Source: Xanthomarina gelatinilytica
GTDB lineage: Bacteria; Bacteroidota; Bacteroidia; Flavobacteriales; Flavobacteriaceae
Length of the DNA: 64,000 nucleotides
Reading direction: 5' to 3'
NCBI RefSeq assembly: GCF_000348685.1
Contig: NZ_ANLA01000010.1
Coordinates: forward strand, 1-64,000
Every line of letters starts with the position of its first letter. Position 1 is the stretch's first letter. This document shows, one piece after another, positions 7,204 through 15,303 of the stretch. The notes beneath the pieces are model-generated. The model did no database searches. It worked only from the letters and a program-made list of their open reading frames with translations, and was not told where the DNA came from. The position numbers and the translations under genes were made by a program.

Positions 7204-7680
7204 ATGAGCACTTTAGTAACTGTTCCTAAAAATGGAAGTTTAGCAAGCACTAATTCAAATACAAACTTCCCAAGTTGGTCCAATTGGATTGAAGACCTAT
7301 TCAATAGAGATTTACCAAGTGTATTTACCTCAAACTTCAACACAGGCATGTCTTTGCCAAAGGTAAACATTAAAGAAACCACAGATGCATTTGTGGTGGA
7401 AATGGCCATACCAGGTCTTAAAAAATCCGATTTACAAATAGACCTAGATAATGACACCCTTTCCATTTCAACAGAAATGAAAGAGGAAAAAGAAGAAAAA
7501 GAAGCGAATTATACCCGAAGAGAGTTTGGTTATTCTTCTTTTAAAAGAACCTTTACACTTCCAGAAAGTGTAGACGACAACAAGATTGACGCCAGCTATC
7601 AAGATGGCATACTTAACATCCTGTTGCCTAAAAAAGAAGAAGCCAAGAAAAAGCCTATCCGATCCATTAAAATCTCTTAA
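7204..7680 (+). CDS. Small heat shock protein, Hsp20/alpha-crystallin family
   Basis: An ATP-independent holdase of 158 residues. The alpha-crystallin domain spans about 50-145 (VNIKETTDAFVVEMAIPGLKK through DGILNILLP). It includes the conserved G-x-L-like strand DGILNILLPK and a following I-x-I-type tail (IRSIKIS) used for oligomer assembly. The usual length for the family is 140-160. It is monocistronic, with a 250-base AT-rich leader region upstream and a terminator at 7714-7740. The charged insert EEKEEKEANYTRREFGY is typical for bacterial members. Likely stress-induced, though no known heat-shock operator is apparent. Confidence 0.95.
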   Translation: MSTLVTVPKNGSLASTNSNTNFPSWSNWIEDLFNRDLPSVFTSNFNTGMSLPKVNIKETTDAFVVEMAIPGLKKSDLQIDLDNDTLSISTEMKEEKEEKEANYTRREFGYSSFKRTFTLPESVDDNKIDASYQDGILNILLPKKEEAKKKPIRSIKIS

Positions 7681-7713
7681 TTTTTGTAGGCTAAATAGTT
7701 GAAGATAAAAGTT

Positions 7714-7740
7714 GAGGCTGTACTTACAGCCTCTGCTTTT
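7714..7740 (+). terminator. Rho-independent terminator after hsp20
   Basis: GAGGCTGT (7714-7721) - ACTT - ACAGCCTC (7726-7733), followed by TGCTTTT. It lies 33 bases after the hsp20 stop. Confidence 0.75.
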
Positions 7741-7792
7741 CATTGTTTGTTTGCTGTTTAAACCAATGTTTCACCTAAAAAATTATTTTACC

Positions 7793-8026
7793 ATGATGTC
7801 TAGAAAATTTAAACCTGGAGATTGGGTAAAAGTTAAAGGGACACCCAACAACCAGAAAATGGAAGTTTTAAAATACATAGTTAAAAAAGATCCCTTTTTT
7901 GGAACTACAAACAACCATAGCTACTTAGAATGTGTTTGGTATAAAAATGGCGAACGCCTGTCCGGTATTTATCACCAAAACAAGTTGTTGAAACTAAAGG
8001 ATACTGGAGGCATTTACAAAGCCTAA
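7793..8026 (+). CDS. Small YodC-like (DUF2158-type) protein
   Basis: About 77 residues from the ATG at 7793 (or 7796). The opening FKPGDWVKVKG, a central M-x-V-x-x-Y and a late VWYKNGERLSGIYHQNKLL follow the pattern of the DUF2158 family: FK-x-GD, then a C/V-W-x-x-G, then L near the end. The family forms a small beta-barrel and its role is not known. A longer in-frame start at 7712 would begin inside the hsp20 terminator and is rejected. It sits in a run of small stress or envelope genes on the plus strand. Confidence 0.75.
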   Translation: MMSRKFKPGDWVKVKGTPNNQKMEVLKYIVKKDPFFGTTNNHSYLECVWYKNGERLSGIYHQNKLLKLKDTGGIYKA

Positions 8027-8070
8027 AACAATAGGAATTTATTAATAAAACCCTTAAAAAATGAAATGTT

Positions 8071-8562
8071 ATGAAAGCTTATCTATTTTTAATGTTGCTG
8101 TGTTTGTTACACACAGGTTGTCGTGGTCAAAATAACGATTCCAACACAACAGATAGTCAAGAAAAGATAGCACAGAACAACAAGCAACCCAAAGGCTCCT
8201 GGACCGTAAATAAAGCGTTTGACGAAAACGGAAACCTTATTCAATACGACAGCATCTATTCCTGGTCTTCCAACGAAACATACAAAGATTTAAGTGCCGA
8301 AGACATGGACAGTGTGCTGGAATCGTTTAAATCGAAATTCTTTAAACACTACTCGCATTTTGAAGACGAAGGTTTTGATGATGTATTTAGCAAAGATTCC
8401 TTATTTAGCAAACGCTTTTTTAATGATGATTTTTTTAACAGTGACTTTGGGCAGGACTTTATGGACATTGACAAACTGACCCAACAAATGCTTGCCAGAC
8501 AAAAAGCACTTTTGGAAAAGTATCAACCAAAACTTATAGAACCTGTGGAACCACAGGAATAA
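8071..8562 (+). CDS. Putative lipoprotein, uncharacterised
   Basis: 163 residues with a lipoprotein signal peptide (MKAYLFLMLLCLLHTGC; lipobox LHTGC, mature Cys17). The mature part is hydrophilic and acidic, rich in Asp, Phe and Ser (repeated F-x-D-D-F/FFND-type words at about 95-130), with no recognisable enzyme motif. It ends in a short Pro/Glu tail. It follows the DUF2158-like gene by 44 bases and is followed by a bidirectional terminator. I do not recognise the family; such proteins are common in flavobacterial envelopes. Confidence 0.75.
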   Translation: MKAYLFLMLLCLLHTGCRGQNNDSNTTDSQEKIAQNNKQPKGSWTVNKAFDENGNLIQYDSIYSWSSNETYKDLSAEDMDSVLESFKSKFFKHYSHFEDEGFDDVFSKDSLFSKRFFNDDFFNSDFGQDFMDIDKLTQQMLARQKALLEKYQPKLIEPVEPQE

Positions 8563-8590
8563 CAAATTTATGATGTACTTGAGTTAAAAA

Positions 8591-8622
8591 AAAAAGACCA
8601 GATAATGGTCTTTCTTTTTTAT
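8591..8622. terminator. Bidirectional rho-independent terminator
   Basis: AAAGACCA (8593-8600) - GATAA - TGGTCTTT (8606-8613), with an A run before and a T run after. It separates the convergent lipoprotein (end 8562) and dioxygenase-like (end 8619) genes. Confidence 0.8.
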
Positions 8623-9224
8623 TTTAAAACAATATTGTAGTTGGCCACATACATATCTTCCTTTTTCAAGGTCGTAAGGATGCTGTCTATCCCTTTTTTC
8701 TTGAGTTTCTTTCTACAGGCTTTGGTTAAAAATGGATCGTCTTCAAACATCAAGGAATTTAATTTGTATTCTGGTTTTCCAGCCTCTTTCACCACTGGAT
8801 GAATATGTCTCAATTCTTTACTGTGCCTGTATGAACCAGGAATAAAGGTATAGAAGGTATATTGACCCTGTTCGTTGGTTTTAACCCAAGCCCTATGTGT
8901 AACAAATCGTTTGTTGTTTTCAAACTGCAAATCGTATTCGCCATCTTCATTGGGCTGTTCTATAAACAAAATAACACCTTTAGCAGGAGTGACACCATCA
9001 CTAAGATAGATGGTTCCTGTAAGTTTTAATTTGTTTTCCTGGGTTTCAAAACCAGGAATAGTATCAGTAGCGTTTAGGTTTTTTTCAGTAAAATCGTAAA
9101 GAGGGCTTCTGGTCAAGTAATCAAAAGGGATTTCTTCTAAAACATCGGCAGAATCCTGTGCTTTTAAAGAGTCACTAAAACCAAAAACGGTTATCAAACA
9201 ACTAATAAAAAAGAGCTTTTTCAT
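8619..9224 (-). CDS. Secreted intradiol dioxygenase-like protein
   Basis: 201 residues with an N-terminal signal peptide ending near SDSLKAQDS. The fold signature of intradiol ring-cleavage dioxygenases is readable: a carboxypeptidase-like start (GTIYLSDGVTPAKGVILFI), then WVKTNEQGQYTFYTFIPGSY, with the Tyr after PG and HIH (RHIHPVV) as iron ligands, then a late FEDDPF. The second ligand Tyr of classical enzymes is not obvious. Bacteroidota encode many such secreted proteins with unknown substrates, so a catechol or protocatechuate activity should not be assumed. It is monocistronic on the minus strand. Confidence 0.75.
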   Translation of the reverse strand: MKKLFFISCLITVFGFSDSLKAQDSADVLEEIPFDYLTRSPLYDFTEKNLNATDTIPGFETQENKLKLTGTIYLSDGVTPAKGVILFIEQPNEDGEYDLQFENNKRFVTHRAWVKTNEQGQYTFYTFIPGSYRHSKELRHIHPVVKEAGKPEYKLNSLMFEDDPFLTKACRKKLKKKGIDSILTTLKKEDMYVANYNIVLK

Positions 9225-9400
9225 AAGGCTTTACATATATAATTTGCTTAAAACTATATATTTAGCCCTATTGCTTCATAAAAAATCTTATGAACTATAA
9301 AATTTTACGATAAACTGAAAAAAAAATGCAAAAGCATCGATGTAATGCACTCTTAAATTGTGAGTTGCGAAGTTTGAAATGAATTTATGAAATAAACTTT

Positions 9401-9883
9401 TTAAAGAAGACGTATTTGTGCTATTTCCAATTTAAAATCCTGTGCTTTCTTATTGGCAATCATAAAACCTAATTCTTCCATTTGCTCACCCGGAAAATTT
9501 GGGAGTTCCAAACGTCTGCCACGATACGTTGGATAGAAATCAGCAAATAGAAACTCAAGTTCTTGCCATAAACCAGAGGTTTCGAAGTAAGTTATGTAAC
9601 TATGCGCATCCAATTTATTGGTTTTTAAGCGCAATTGATACCTTTTGTTGTCTCCTTTAATTTTTATAACCAGTTTGTTAAAGTTAGTGATATCTATTGG
9701 GCTTAATGGATATTTTACACTGGAAAAACCACCATTGTTTTCCAAGGACACGTGACCAGAAAACTCAGCAAACCCCTGATTGTTAACACCAAAATTGGCT
9801 TGAGAGCGACCTCCCATCACCACATCGTTAAGTACTTGCCATTGGGATAGATTGCTGTTGTTTTGAGAATGAAATAGAACCAT
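9401..9883 (-). CDS. CIA30 family protein
   Basis: 160 residues forming a single CIA30 (complex I intermediate-associated protein 30) domain. The diagnostic stretch is near the N terminus: WQVLNDVVMGGRSQANF, followed by FSGHVSLENNGGFSSVK. Bacterial members are soluble or peripheral galactose-binding-like beta-sandwich proteins of uncertain role and are not known to assemble complex I. It is the fourth gene of a minus-strand run with glutathione peroxidase, TspO and an SRPBCC protein. That association suggests redox stress or membrane maintenance, an inference from context only. Confidence 0.85.
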   Translation of the reverse strand: MVLFHSQNNSNLSQWQVLNDVVMGGRSQANFGVNNQGFAEFSGHVSLENNGGFSSVKYPLSPIDITNFNKLVIKIKGDNKRYQLRLKTNKLDAHSYITYFETSGLWQELEFLFADFYPTYRGRRLELPNFPGEQMEELGFMIANKKAQDFKLEIAQIRLL

Positions 9884-9897
9884 GACACATTAAGGGT

Positions 9898-10380
9898 TTA
9901 CAGGAATTGACCAAACAGTTCGGAAAGTTTTTGTCTGCGATAATTAAAAATTTCGGTCAGCTTGGGTTTCACTAAAATAGGATGCAACCACCTACCTAGA
10001 AAACCAAACGGAAGTTTGTAGTCGATTACATCTTCCATTTCCACACCACCTTCCACTTCCCTAAGAAAATGTTTGTGGTGCCACAAAGCATAAGGGCCAA
10101 AACGTTGTTCGTCCACAAAATAGGTCTTATCAACCACATGTGTAATTTCGGTTACCCAATGGGTTTTAATACCAAAAACCGGTGTCACGATGTATTGAAT
10201 GATTTGTCCTGCAAACATGGGTTTCTCTGCTCCTGAAAGAATATGAAATCCCATATAATCTGGCGTGATGGTTTTCAGGTTTTTGGGACTTGACAAAAAT
10301 TGCCAAGCCTCTTCCAAGCTGATGGGTAACTTTTGTTTGGACGATAAGGTATAGACCATGCCTTTTGTGGAGAAATTCAT
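9898..10380 (-). CDS. SRPBCC (START-like) ligand-binding protein
   Basis: 160 residues with the helix-grip pattern of the SRPBCC superfamily: an N-terminal strand, then PISLEEAWQFLSSPKNL (the helix after strand 1), a long beta-sheet, and a C-terminal amphipathic helix. Similar proteins are annotated as cell-division-inhibitor-like or cyclase/dehydrase family members and bind hydrophobic ligands. It sits 14 bases before CIA30 and 19 bases after tspO on the minus strand. With TspO, a porphyrin/lipid-binding membrane protein, a hydrophobic-ligand function is plausible. The ligand is unknown. Confidence 0.8.
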   Translation of the reverse strand: MNFSTKGMVYTLSSKQKLPISLEEAWQFLSSPKNLKTITPDYMGFHILSGAEKPMFAGQIIQYIVTPVFGIKTHWVTEITHVVDKTYFVDEQRFGPYALWHHKHFLREVEGGVEMEDVIDYKLPFGFLGRWLHPILVKPKLTEIFNYRRQKLSELFGQFL

Positions 10381-10399
10381 TGGAAACTAAAATTAATAT

Positions 10400-10861
10400 T
10401 TAATTGTTAAAAAGGATGTAGGCATTTAAACTGGTAGCGATTAAAAGCCAAACTGCATACGGAACAAGCAGCCAGGTTTTGGTTTTTAAAGCGTCTTTGA
10501 ACCTAAACAGAACATAAGTGACCACTAGTGTTAACAATACAATGTTTATTAAGCCCAATGCCACTAAATGCTGATTGAAAAAAACATAATTCCAAGACAC
10601 ATTTAAAAGAAACTGAACTGTAAAAAGACTGAGTACCAAGGTCTGCTTTTTCAATTGTAGCAAATGAGCCATGTAAAAGGAAAAACAAATCATAATGGTT
10701 GTCCAAGCTGCACCAAAAACCCAGCCTGGAGGAGTCCATGGGGCTTTGTTTTGCTCCAAATACCATGACGAACTTGGACCATTGCCCATGAACCAACTTC
10801 CAATTCCCAAAGCTGCAAAGTTTATGACCAAGAACAGAATGACCAGTTGGTACTTTTTCAT
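10400..10861 (-). CDS. tspO: TspO/MBR family protein (tryptophan-rich sensory protein)
   Basis: 153 residues with five hydrophobic helices, the normal length and topology for TspO/peripheral benzodiazepine receptor homologues. The typical first loop is present (SSWYLEQNKAPWTPPGWVFG), with the Trp/Pro residues that line the porphyrin/sterol pocket; W and N residues recur in later helices (NVSWNYVFF). Bacterial TspO binds or degrades tetrapyrroles and modulates stress responses. Its ATG overlaps the glutathione peroxidase stop by 4 bases (10858-10861), so translation is coupled. Confidence 0.93.
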   Translation of the reverse strand: MKKYQLVILFLVINFAALGIGSWFMGNGPSSSWYLEQNKAPWTPPGWVFGAAWTTIMICFSFYMAHLLQLKKQTLVLSLFTVQFLLNVSWNYVFFNQHLVALGLINIVLLTLVVTYVLFRFKDALKTKTWLLVPYAVWLLIATSLNAYILFNN

Positions 10862-11406
10862 TTTAAATGTTTTGTTATTTTAGTACTGGTTGGACTGGTT
10901 ATGGAATAATAATAATCTATAAGATTCCCTTTTTCATCAATGAGGTATTTTTGAAAATTCCATTTTACGGAAGAACTGCTTACTCCATTTAATTCTTTAG
11001 ATGTTAACCATTTATACAATGGATGTTGATTCTCTCCTTTAACATCCACTTTTTCTGTCATTAAGAAAGTAACCCCATAATTCTGTTTGCAAAACGATTG
11101 AATTTCGGTAGCTGTTCCTGGTTCCTGACCACCAAACTGATTGCAAGGCACGCCAATAACCACCAACTTATCTTTGTAGGTGTTATACAGTTCCTGTAAA
11201 CCTTCGTATTGTCCTGTAAAGCCACATTCGGAAGCTGTGTTTACAATTAGGATTTTTTTCCCTTTAAAAGAACTTAAATCAATAGGTTCGCCTGTTAGAC
11301 TATTGATGGATATGTCATAAAGAGAAGCTGACGCTTGCATAGACTTATTGGTTTTAAGATTGTTAAAAAATATCAGGCTAATCATAATCAATACTATTTT
11401 ATACAT
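10858..11406 (-). CDS. Glutathione peroxidase-family thiol peroxidase
   Basis: 182 residues including a 20-odd-residue hydrophobic N-terminal segment, suggesting export or a membrane anchor. Peroxidatic Cys61 lies in NTASECGFTGQYEGL. The catalytic tetrad partners are visible: Gln in PCNQFGGQEPG (near 90) and Trp149-Asn150 in VKWNFQKYL. It uses Cys rather than selenocysteine. Bacterial members generally take electrons from thioredoxin, not glutathione. First gene of the GPx-tspO-SRPBCC-CIA30 operon, with a good promoter at 11453-11486. Its role is reduction of H2O2 or lipid peroxides. Confidence 0.95.
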   Translation of the reverse strand: MYKIVLIMISLIFFNNLKTNKSMQASASLYDISINSLTGEPIDLSSFKGKKILIVNTASECGFTGQYEGLQELYNTYKDKLVVIGVPCNQFGGQEPGTATEIQSFCKQNYGVTFLMTEKVDVKGENQHPLYKWLTSKELNGVSSSSVKWNFQKYLIDEKGNLIDYYYSITSPTSTKITKHLK

Positions 11407-11452
11407 TATTCAAGTTTTAAGTAAAGAAATTTTTGTTCAACTTATAATGTTG

Positions 11453-11486
11453 CAAAGTTAGACAAAATAAATGTTTTAAACTACAA
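11453..11486 (-). promoter_or_regulatory. Promoter of the glutathione peroxidase operon
   Basis: Minus-strand TAACTTTG (11460-11453) matches TAnnTTTG exactly, with TTG (11486-11484) 23 bases upstream. It lies 47 bases before the ATG of the first gene. Confidence 0.65.
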
Positions 11487-11728
11487 GTTCTAAATAAAGT
11501 TTAGACTAAAAAAGCAAAATCCATAAAAACCAAGTTCCTAGGAACGAAATAGGCATTTAAAAAGTAGCCATTAACATTAAAAATGTTAAAGTTTAGCAAA
11601 AAACAACATTGAGTTGCAATACACAATCCATTTAATCGTTGTTTTTATTATTTTCGACGACAAGAAAAGTTTAACCCTAAGACAAATCATTCAAAAATAT
11701 CAAATAATGATTTGACAATGAATAATTT
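11487..11728. other. Remaining intergenic sequence before the M23 peptidase
   Basis: AT-rich sequence between divergent genes. It includes an imperfect palindrome AAGTTCCTAGGAAC around 11532-11545, with CCTAGG at its centre. No gene or clear promoter for the M23 gene was found. Confidence 0.3.
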
Positions 11729-12628
11729 ATGAAGTTAGTTTTTGCCCTATTATTTTTGTGTGTAACCTACAGTTCCATCGCACAAAATAAATCACCTGAA
11801 GTCTACTCACCAGAATCAACCCAATTTATAGATGATTTGGAGGCCTATTTAACCTCCATCCACACTGAAACGGAAACTATGGATATTACTTCTGAGTTTT
11901 GGGATACCAGTAAAATAAAAATAGATTATGATACTGAGGTTGCATATCCCATACATATCCAATTTAAAGACACAAATTATGTGTCCCCTATTCCAAGGAA
12001 CAAAGTAATTACCTCTAGATATGGTTGGCGCAAAGGCAGAGCCCATAAAGGTATTGATATCGATTTGATTACAGGAGACAGTTTATACGCCATGTTTGAT
12101 GGTGTGGTTAGGTTTGCCAATTACAGTTCAGGACATGGAAGGACTGTTGTGGTTAGACATTTTAATGGCTTGGAAACCGTTTATGCACATTTATCCAGAT
12201 ATGGTGTTAAGGAAAACGATACGGTTGTCGCTGGGTCTTATTTAGGTAAAGGTGGCACATCTGGAAACGCAAGGGGAAGTCATTTACATTTGGAAATGAA
12301 TTATAAGGGCATCCCTGTAAACCCAGAGTATCTTTTAGATTTCAATGAAAATAATGAGATCAGGGCAAAAGATATTTGGATTACCAAAACCTGGACACGT
12401 CCTGAACTGCACAGTAGCAAACGCCAAAGCAAACTGGAGATATTTTCTACTGAAGAAGAAGCCATAGCAAGCATGAATAGAGAGCCTAAGGTTTATATTG
12501 TAAAAAAAGGGGATACATTATCCAAAATCTCTTTAAGAAACAATACCAGTATTACTGCCATTTGCAAAAGCAACCACATGAAACGCAATAGCACTTTGCG
12601 TATAGGACAAAAATTGATAATAGAATAA
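11729..12628 (+). CDS. M23 family metallopeptidase with C-terminal LysM domain
   Basis: 299 residues with a signal peptide (cleavage near SSIAQNK). An M23 lysostaphin-type peptidase domain spans about 90-205, with zinc ligands in H-K-G-I-D-I-D (HxxxD) and in H-L-H-L-E. A C-terminal LysM (about 253-299, YIVKKGDTLSKISLRNN to LRIGQKLIIE) binds peptidoglycan. The order is reversed relative to NlpD/EnvC-like proteins, whose LysM or coils precede M23. All catalytic ligands appear intact, so it should cleave peptide cross-links in the periplasm. It is convergent with the arsenite transporter gene, with a 6-base gap. Confidence 0.93.
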   Translation: MKLVFALLFLCVTYSSIAQNKSPEVYSPESTQFIDDLEAYLTSIHTETETMDITSEFWDTSKIKIDYDTEVAYPIHIQFKDTNYVSPIPRNKVITSRYGWRKGRAHKGIDIDLITGDSLYAMFDGVVRFANYSSGHGRTVVVRHFNGLETVYAHLSRYGVKENDTVVAGSYLGKGGTSGNARGSHLHLEMNYKGIPVNPEYLLDFNENNEIRAKDIWITKTWTRPELHSSKRQSKLEIFSTEEEAIASMNREPKVYIVKKGDTLSKISLRNNTSITAICKSNHMKRNSTLRIGQKLIIE

Positions 12629-12634
12629 CATGTA

Positions 12635-13672
12635 TCAAGCGTAGTATTTTTTACGCAACCAAAAAGCAACACGAACCAACAGAATTAAAGCTGGTACTTC
12701 TACCAAGGGACCAATAACACCTGCAAAGGCTTGACCTGAATTCAAACCAAACACCGCAATAGCTACAGCTATGGCTAATTCGAAGTTATTTCCTGCTGCT
12801 GTAAAGGCAATGGCTGCATTTTTATCGTAAGTTGCTCCCATGGCTTTACTAACAAAAAAGCCAATTACAAACATCAAGGTGAAGTAAATTAACAATGGAA
12901 TTGCAATAATGACAACATCCATAGGGATTTCAACTATTAATTCACCTTTCAAAGAAAACATGACTACAATTGTGAACAATAAGGCTATCAAAGTTATTGG
13001 TGAAATTCTAGGAATAAACACTTCGTTGTACCATAATTCTCCTTTTAATTTCACTAAAATTTTTCTACTTAAGTATCCTAATAAAAATGGAATTCCTAAA
13101 TAAATAGCTACACTTTCAGCGATGGTAGCTATAGAAATATCAACAATGGCTCCTTCAAAACCAAAATAAGGTGGCAATATTGTAATAAAAATCCAGGCAT
13201 AAAAACTATAAGCAAATACTTGAAAAATACTATTTAAAGCTACTAAACCAGCTCCATATTCGCTGTTACCTTCAGCTAAATCGTTCCATACTAAAACCAT
13301 AGCAATACATCTGGCTAGACCAATCAATATCAAACCTACCATATATTCTGGATAATCCTGAAGAAATGTAATGGCCAAAATAAACATTAAAACAGGTCCA
13401 ACAATCCAGTTTAAAACCAAGGAAATAGATAAGATTTTTATATCCTTAAAAATCTTTGGTAATAAAGCATAATTCACTTTTGCTAAAGGTGGATACATCA
13501 TTAAAATGAGTCCAATAGCAATTGGAATATTGGTTGTTCCACTACTAAAAGAATTGATATAATCTGGAATAGATGGCATTAAATAGCCAAGTCCTACTCC
13601 AATTCCCATGGCAATAAAAATCCAAAGGGTTAAATAACTATCTAGAAAACTTAATTTTTTGGTTGATGACAT
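12635..13672 (-). CDS. acr3: ACR3-family arsenite efflux transporter
   Basis: 345 residues with about ten hydrophobic segments, the size of ACR3 permeases. The functionally essential Cys lies in the conserved [16 protein letters not shown] segment, and a second family signature, [18 protein letters not shown], is near the C terminus. It exports arsenite (and antimonite) from the cytoplasm using the proton gradient. The gene is last in the arsR operon and begins 1 base after the arsenate reductase stop, so reduction and efflux are made together. No ArsA ATPase gene is present. Confidence 0.95.
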   Translation of the reverse strand: MSSTKKLSFLDSYLTLWIFIAMGIGVGLGYLMPSIPDYINSFSSGTTNIPIAIGLILMMYPPLAKVNYALLPKIFKDIKILSISLVLNWIVGPVLMFILAITFLQDYPEYMVGLILIGLARCIAMVLVWNDLAEGNSEYGAGLVALNSIFQVFAYSFYAWIFITILPPYFGFEGAIVDISIATIAESVAIYLGIPFLLGYLSRKILVKLKGELWYNEVFIPRISPITLIALLFTIVVMFSLKGELIVEIPMDVVIIAIPLLIYFTLMFVIGFFVSKAMGATYDKNAAIAFTAAGNNFELAIAVAIAVFGLNSGQAFAGVIGPLVEVPALILLVRVAFWLRKKYYA

Positions 13673-13673
13673 C

Positions 13674-14285
13674 TTATTTTTTTATTTGAGAAAAAACATA
13701 AAACATTTCTGTTGCAATTTGCAAACTTCTGTTTGAATAAACTTCTTTTTGGCCTGGTGAACCATCTGATACTTTAGGATCTTCATAAGTTATAGGAATG
13801 CGTTTTTCAGCTCCTGCAATAAATGGACATCCAGCATCTGCCTGAGAACAAGTCATAATGGCTACAAATTGTGTTTCCGGATTAAAAACATCATCAAATT
13901 TTTTAGAAAAGCCAATAATTGGATGTTCATTTTCTGAAAACTTCATGCTATAAACCGGATTATTCCCTTCTGATAATTTCTGAATCTGAAACCCTGTTTC
14001 CTCCAAAGTTGTTGCAACTACAGGATATAAAGCTGTTGCTTCTGTGCCTCCTGAATAACAGGTTACTTGTTTAATTTGAAAATAATACGCCATAACCTGA
14101 GCCCAAACCTGTGTTAAATGACTGCGTCTTGAATTATGCGTACAAATACAATTTATGCGAATGGCTTCTTTGTTAGAAACTTTTCCTTGAATGAAATCGG
14201 TTAGACTATTAAGAACCTCTTGACGCTCTTTAGGAATACTTGAAACATCTATGGTTTCTATAAAATTTACTAAAGTTTTATACAT
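13674..14285 (-). CDS. arsC: Low-molecular-weight phosphatase-type arsenate reductase
   Basis: 203 residues. The phosphatase loop C-x5-R is readable as CTHNSRRS near residue 47, and a later FDDVFNP and [11 protein letters not shown] supply the further cysteines used in the thioredoxin-coupled disulfide cascade. The protein is longer than the Staphylococcus enzyme (about 131 residues), with an N-terminal helical extension, as is common in Bacteroidota. It converts arsenate to arsenite for Acr3. It sits between the DUF6428 gene and acr3 in a tight operon. Confidence 0.9.
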   Translation of the reverse strand: MYKTLVNFIETIDVSSIPKERQEVLNSLTDFIQGKVSNKEAIRINCICTHNSRRSHLTQVWAQVMAYYFQIKQVTCYSGGTEATALYPVVATTLEETGFQIQKLSEGNNPVYSMKFSENEHPIIGFSKKFDDVFNPETQFVAIMTCSQADAGCPFIAGAEKRIPITYEDPKVSDGSPGQKEVYSNRSLQIATEMFYVFSQIKK

Positions 14286-14311
14286 CTGAATATATTATTA
14301 TCGTTTAAAAA

Positions 14312-14779
14312 TTAACAACAACCAGATTCTGGTGTACAACAAGATGCGTTTTGCAGTTCTGCAAGTTTTACTTTTGGTTTTTCTGCAGGAATCCCACATT
14401 TATCTTTAGCTAAACAGTCTGTTTGCTTATTCGTTAATAAAAAATGTTTGCCATCAAAGTCTAAATTGAATTTCCCAATAGTTTCTCCTTGATATTCTAC
14501 TTCTATTTCCAAATCTTCAAGTCCTAAAACTTTTTCAGATAATTCTATAATATGAACCAATTTTTCTGGATGCAATCTGTGGTCGTAATCGTTTTCTTCC
14601 CATAATTGGAAATTAATTACAGACTCTTTTCTAACGGTTCCTCCACAATCGATGAAGTGTTTGTCTATTTTCCCAACTTCTGTTACATGAAAATGACTTG
14701 GAACCAATGTTCCGTTTGGTAATTTAAAAGCAATGGTTTCTAAAGTACTTAAATGTTGTTTAATTTCTGAAAGTTTCAT
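14312..14779 (-). CDS. DUF6428-type protein of arsenic operons
   Basis: 155 residues, soluble, with no signal peptide. It has an alpha/beta N-terminal body including the conserved LVPSHFHVTEVGKID and HRLHPEKLVHIIEL. A flexible C-terminal tail holds clustered cysteines (SCCTPESGCC) that could bind As(III). The family recurs in flavobacterial arsenic operons and has no established activity. The tail suggests an arsenite chaperone or scavenger between ArsC and Acr3, which is inference. It lies 44 bases downstream of arsR. Confidence 0.75.
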   Translation of the reverse strand: MKLSEIKQHLSTLETIAFKLPNGTLVPSHFHVTEVGKIDKHFIDCGGTVRKESVINFQLWEENDYDHRLHPEKLVHIIELSEKVLGLEDLEIEVEYQGETIGKFNLDFDGKHFLLTNKQTDCLAKDKCGIPAEKPKVKLAELQNASCCTPESGCC

Positions 14780-14823
14780 AATATCAATGAATTATTGAAT
14801 AAATGTTATAATGATTTATTGCT

Positions 14824-15156
14824 TTAACAACAGGTTCCATCGTCAATTAGTTCTTGATCTAAAAACTGGGAGAACATGTGTTTTATGTTTTGCCATTCCT
14901 CTTGATTGATGCAATAACAAACACTGGTTCCTGAAATATCTCCTTTTATAATTCCTAAGTTTTTTAGTTCTTTTAAATGCTGGGAAATGGTTGGCTGTGC
15001 CAATCCTATCTCATTTACCAAATCGCCACAAACACAGCTATTCAGTTTAAACAAATGTTGCAAAATAGCTATTCTAGCAGGATGTCCAAAAGCTTTGGCC
15101 ACTAAGGCTAGCTTGTTTTGTTCTTCAGTAAATATTTCAGATTTTGTGAGTCCCAT
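14824..15156 (-). CDS. arsR: ArsR/SmtB family arsenic-responsive repressor
   Basis: 110 residues with a winged helix-turn-helix (about 20-90; recognition helix in AQPTISQHLKELKNLG). The metalloid site is readable as CVCGDLV in the third helix, as in E. coli ArsR (ELCVCDL). An extra CC pair ends the protein and Cys residues occur in the wing (VCYC). It should release the operator on binding As(III) and so induce the arsR-DUF6428-arsC-acr3 operon. It is divergent from topB across 147 bases. Confidence 0.94.
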   Translation of the reverse strand: MGLTKSEIFTEEQNKLALVAKAFGHPARIAILQHLFKLNSCVCGDLVNEIGLAQPTISQHLKELKNLGIIKGDISGTSVCYCINQEEWQNIKHMFSQFLDQELIDDGTCC

Positions 15157-15180
15157 AATATGTTATTGATTTGTTTATTG

Positions 15181-15211
15181 CAATATTACGATTAAGTAAA
15201 TTATCATACAA
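15181..15211 (-). promoter_or_regulatory. Promoter of the arsenic operon
   Basis: Minus-strand TTG (15211-15209), a 20-base spacer, then TAATATTG (15188-15181; one mismatch to TAnnTTTG). It lies 25 bases before the arsR ATG. TAATAT...ATATTA inverted words overlap the transcription start region and could form part of the ArsR operator. Confidence 0.65.
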
Positions 15212-15303
15212 GGATTATTTAAAAATAATTCATAATTGATTAGAATTATAGGTCATCCTTTTTATAAAAAAATGTATTTTGCATCACTCTAAAAAAGTAA
15301 TAA

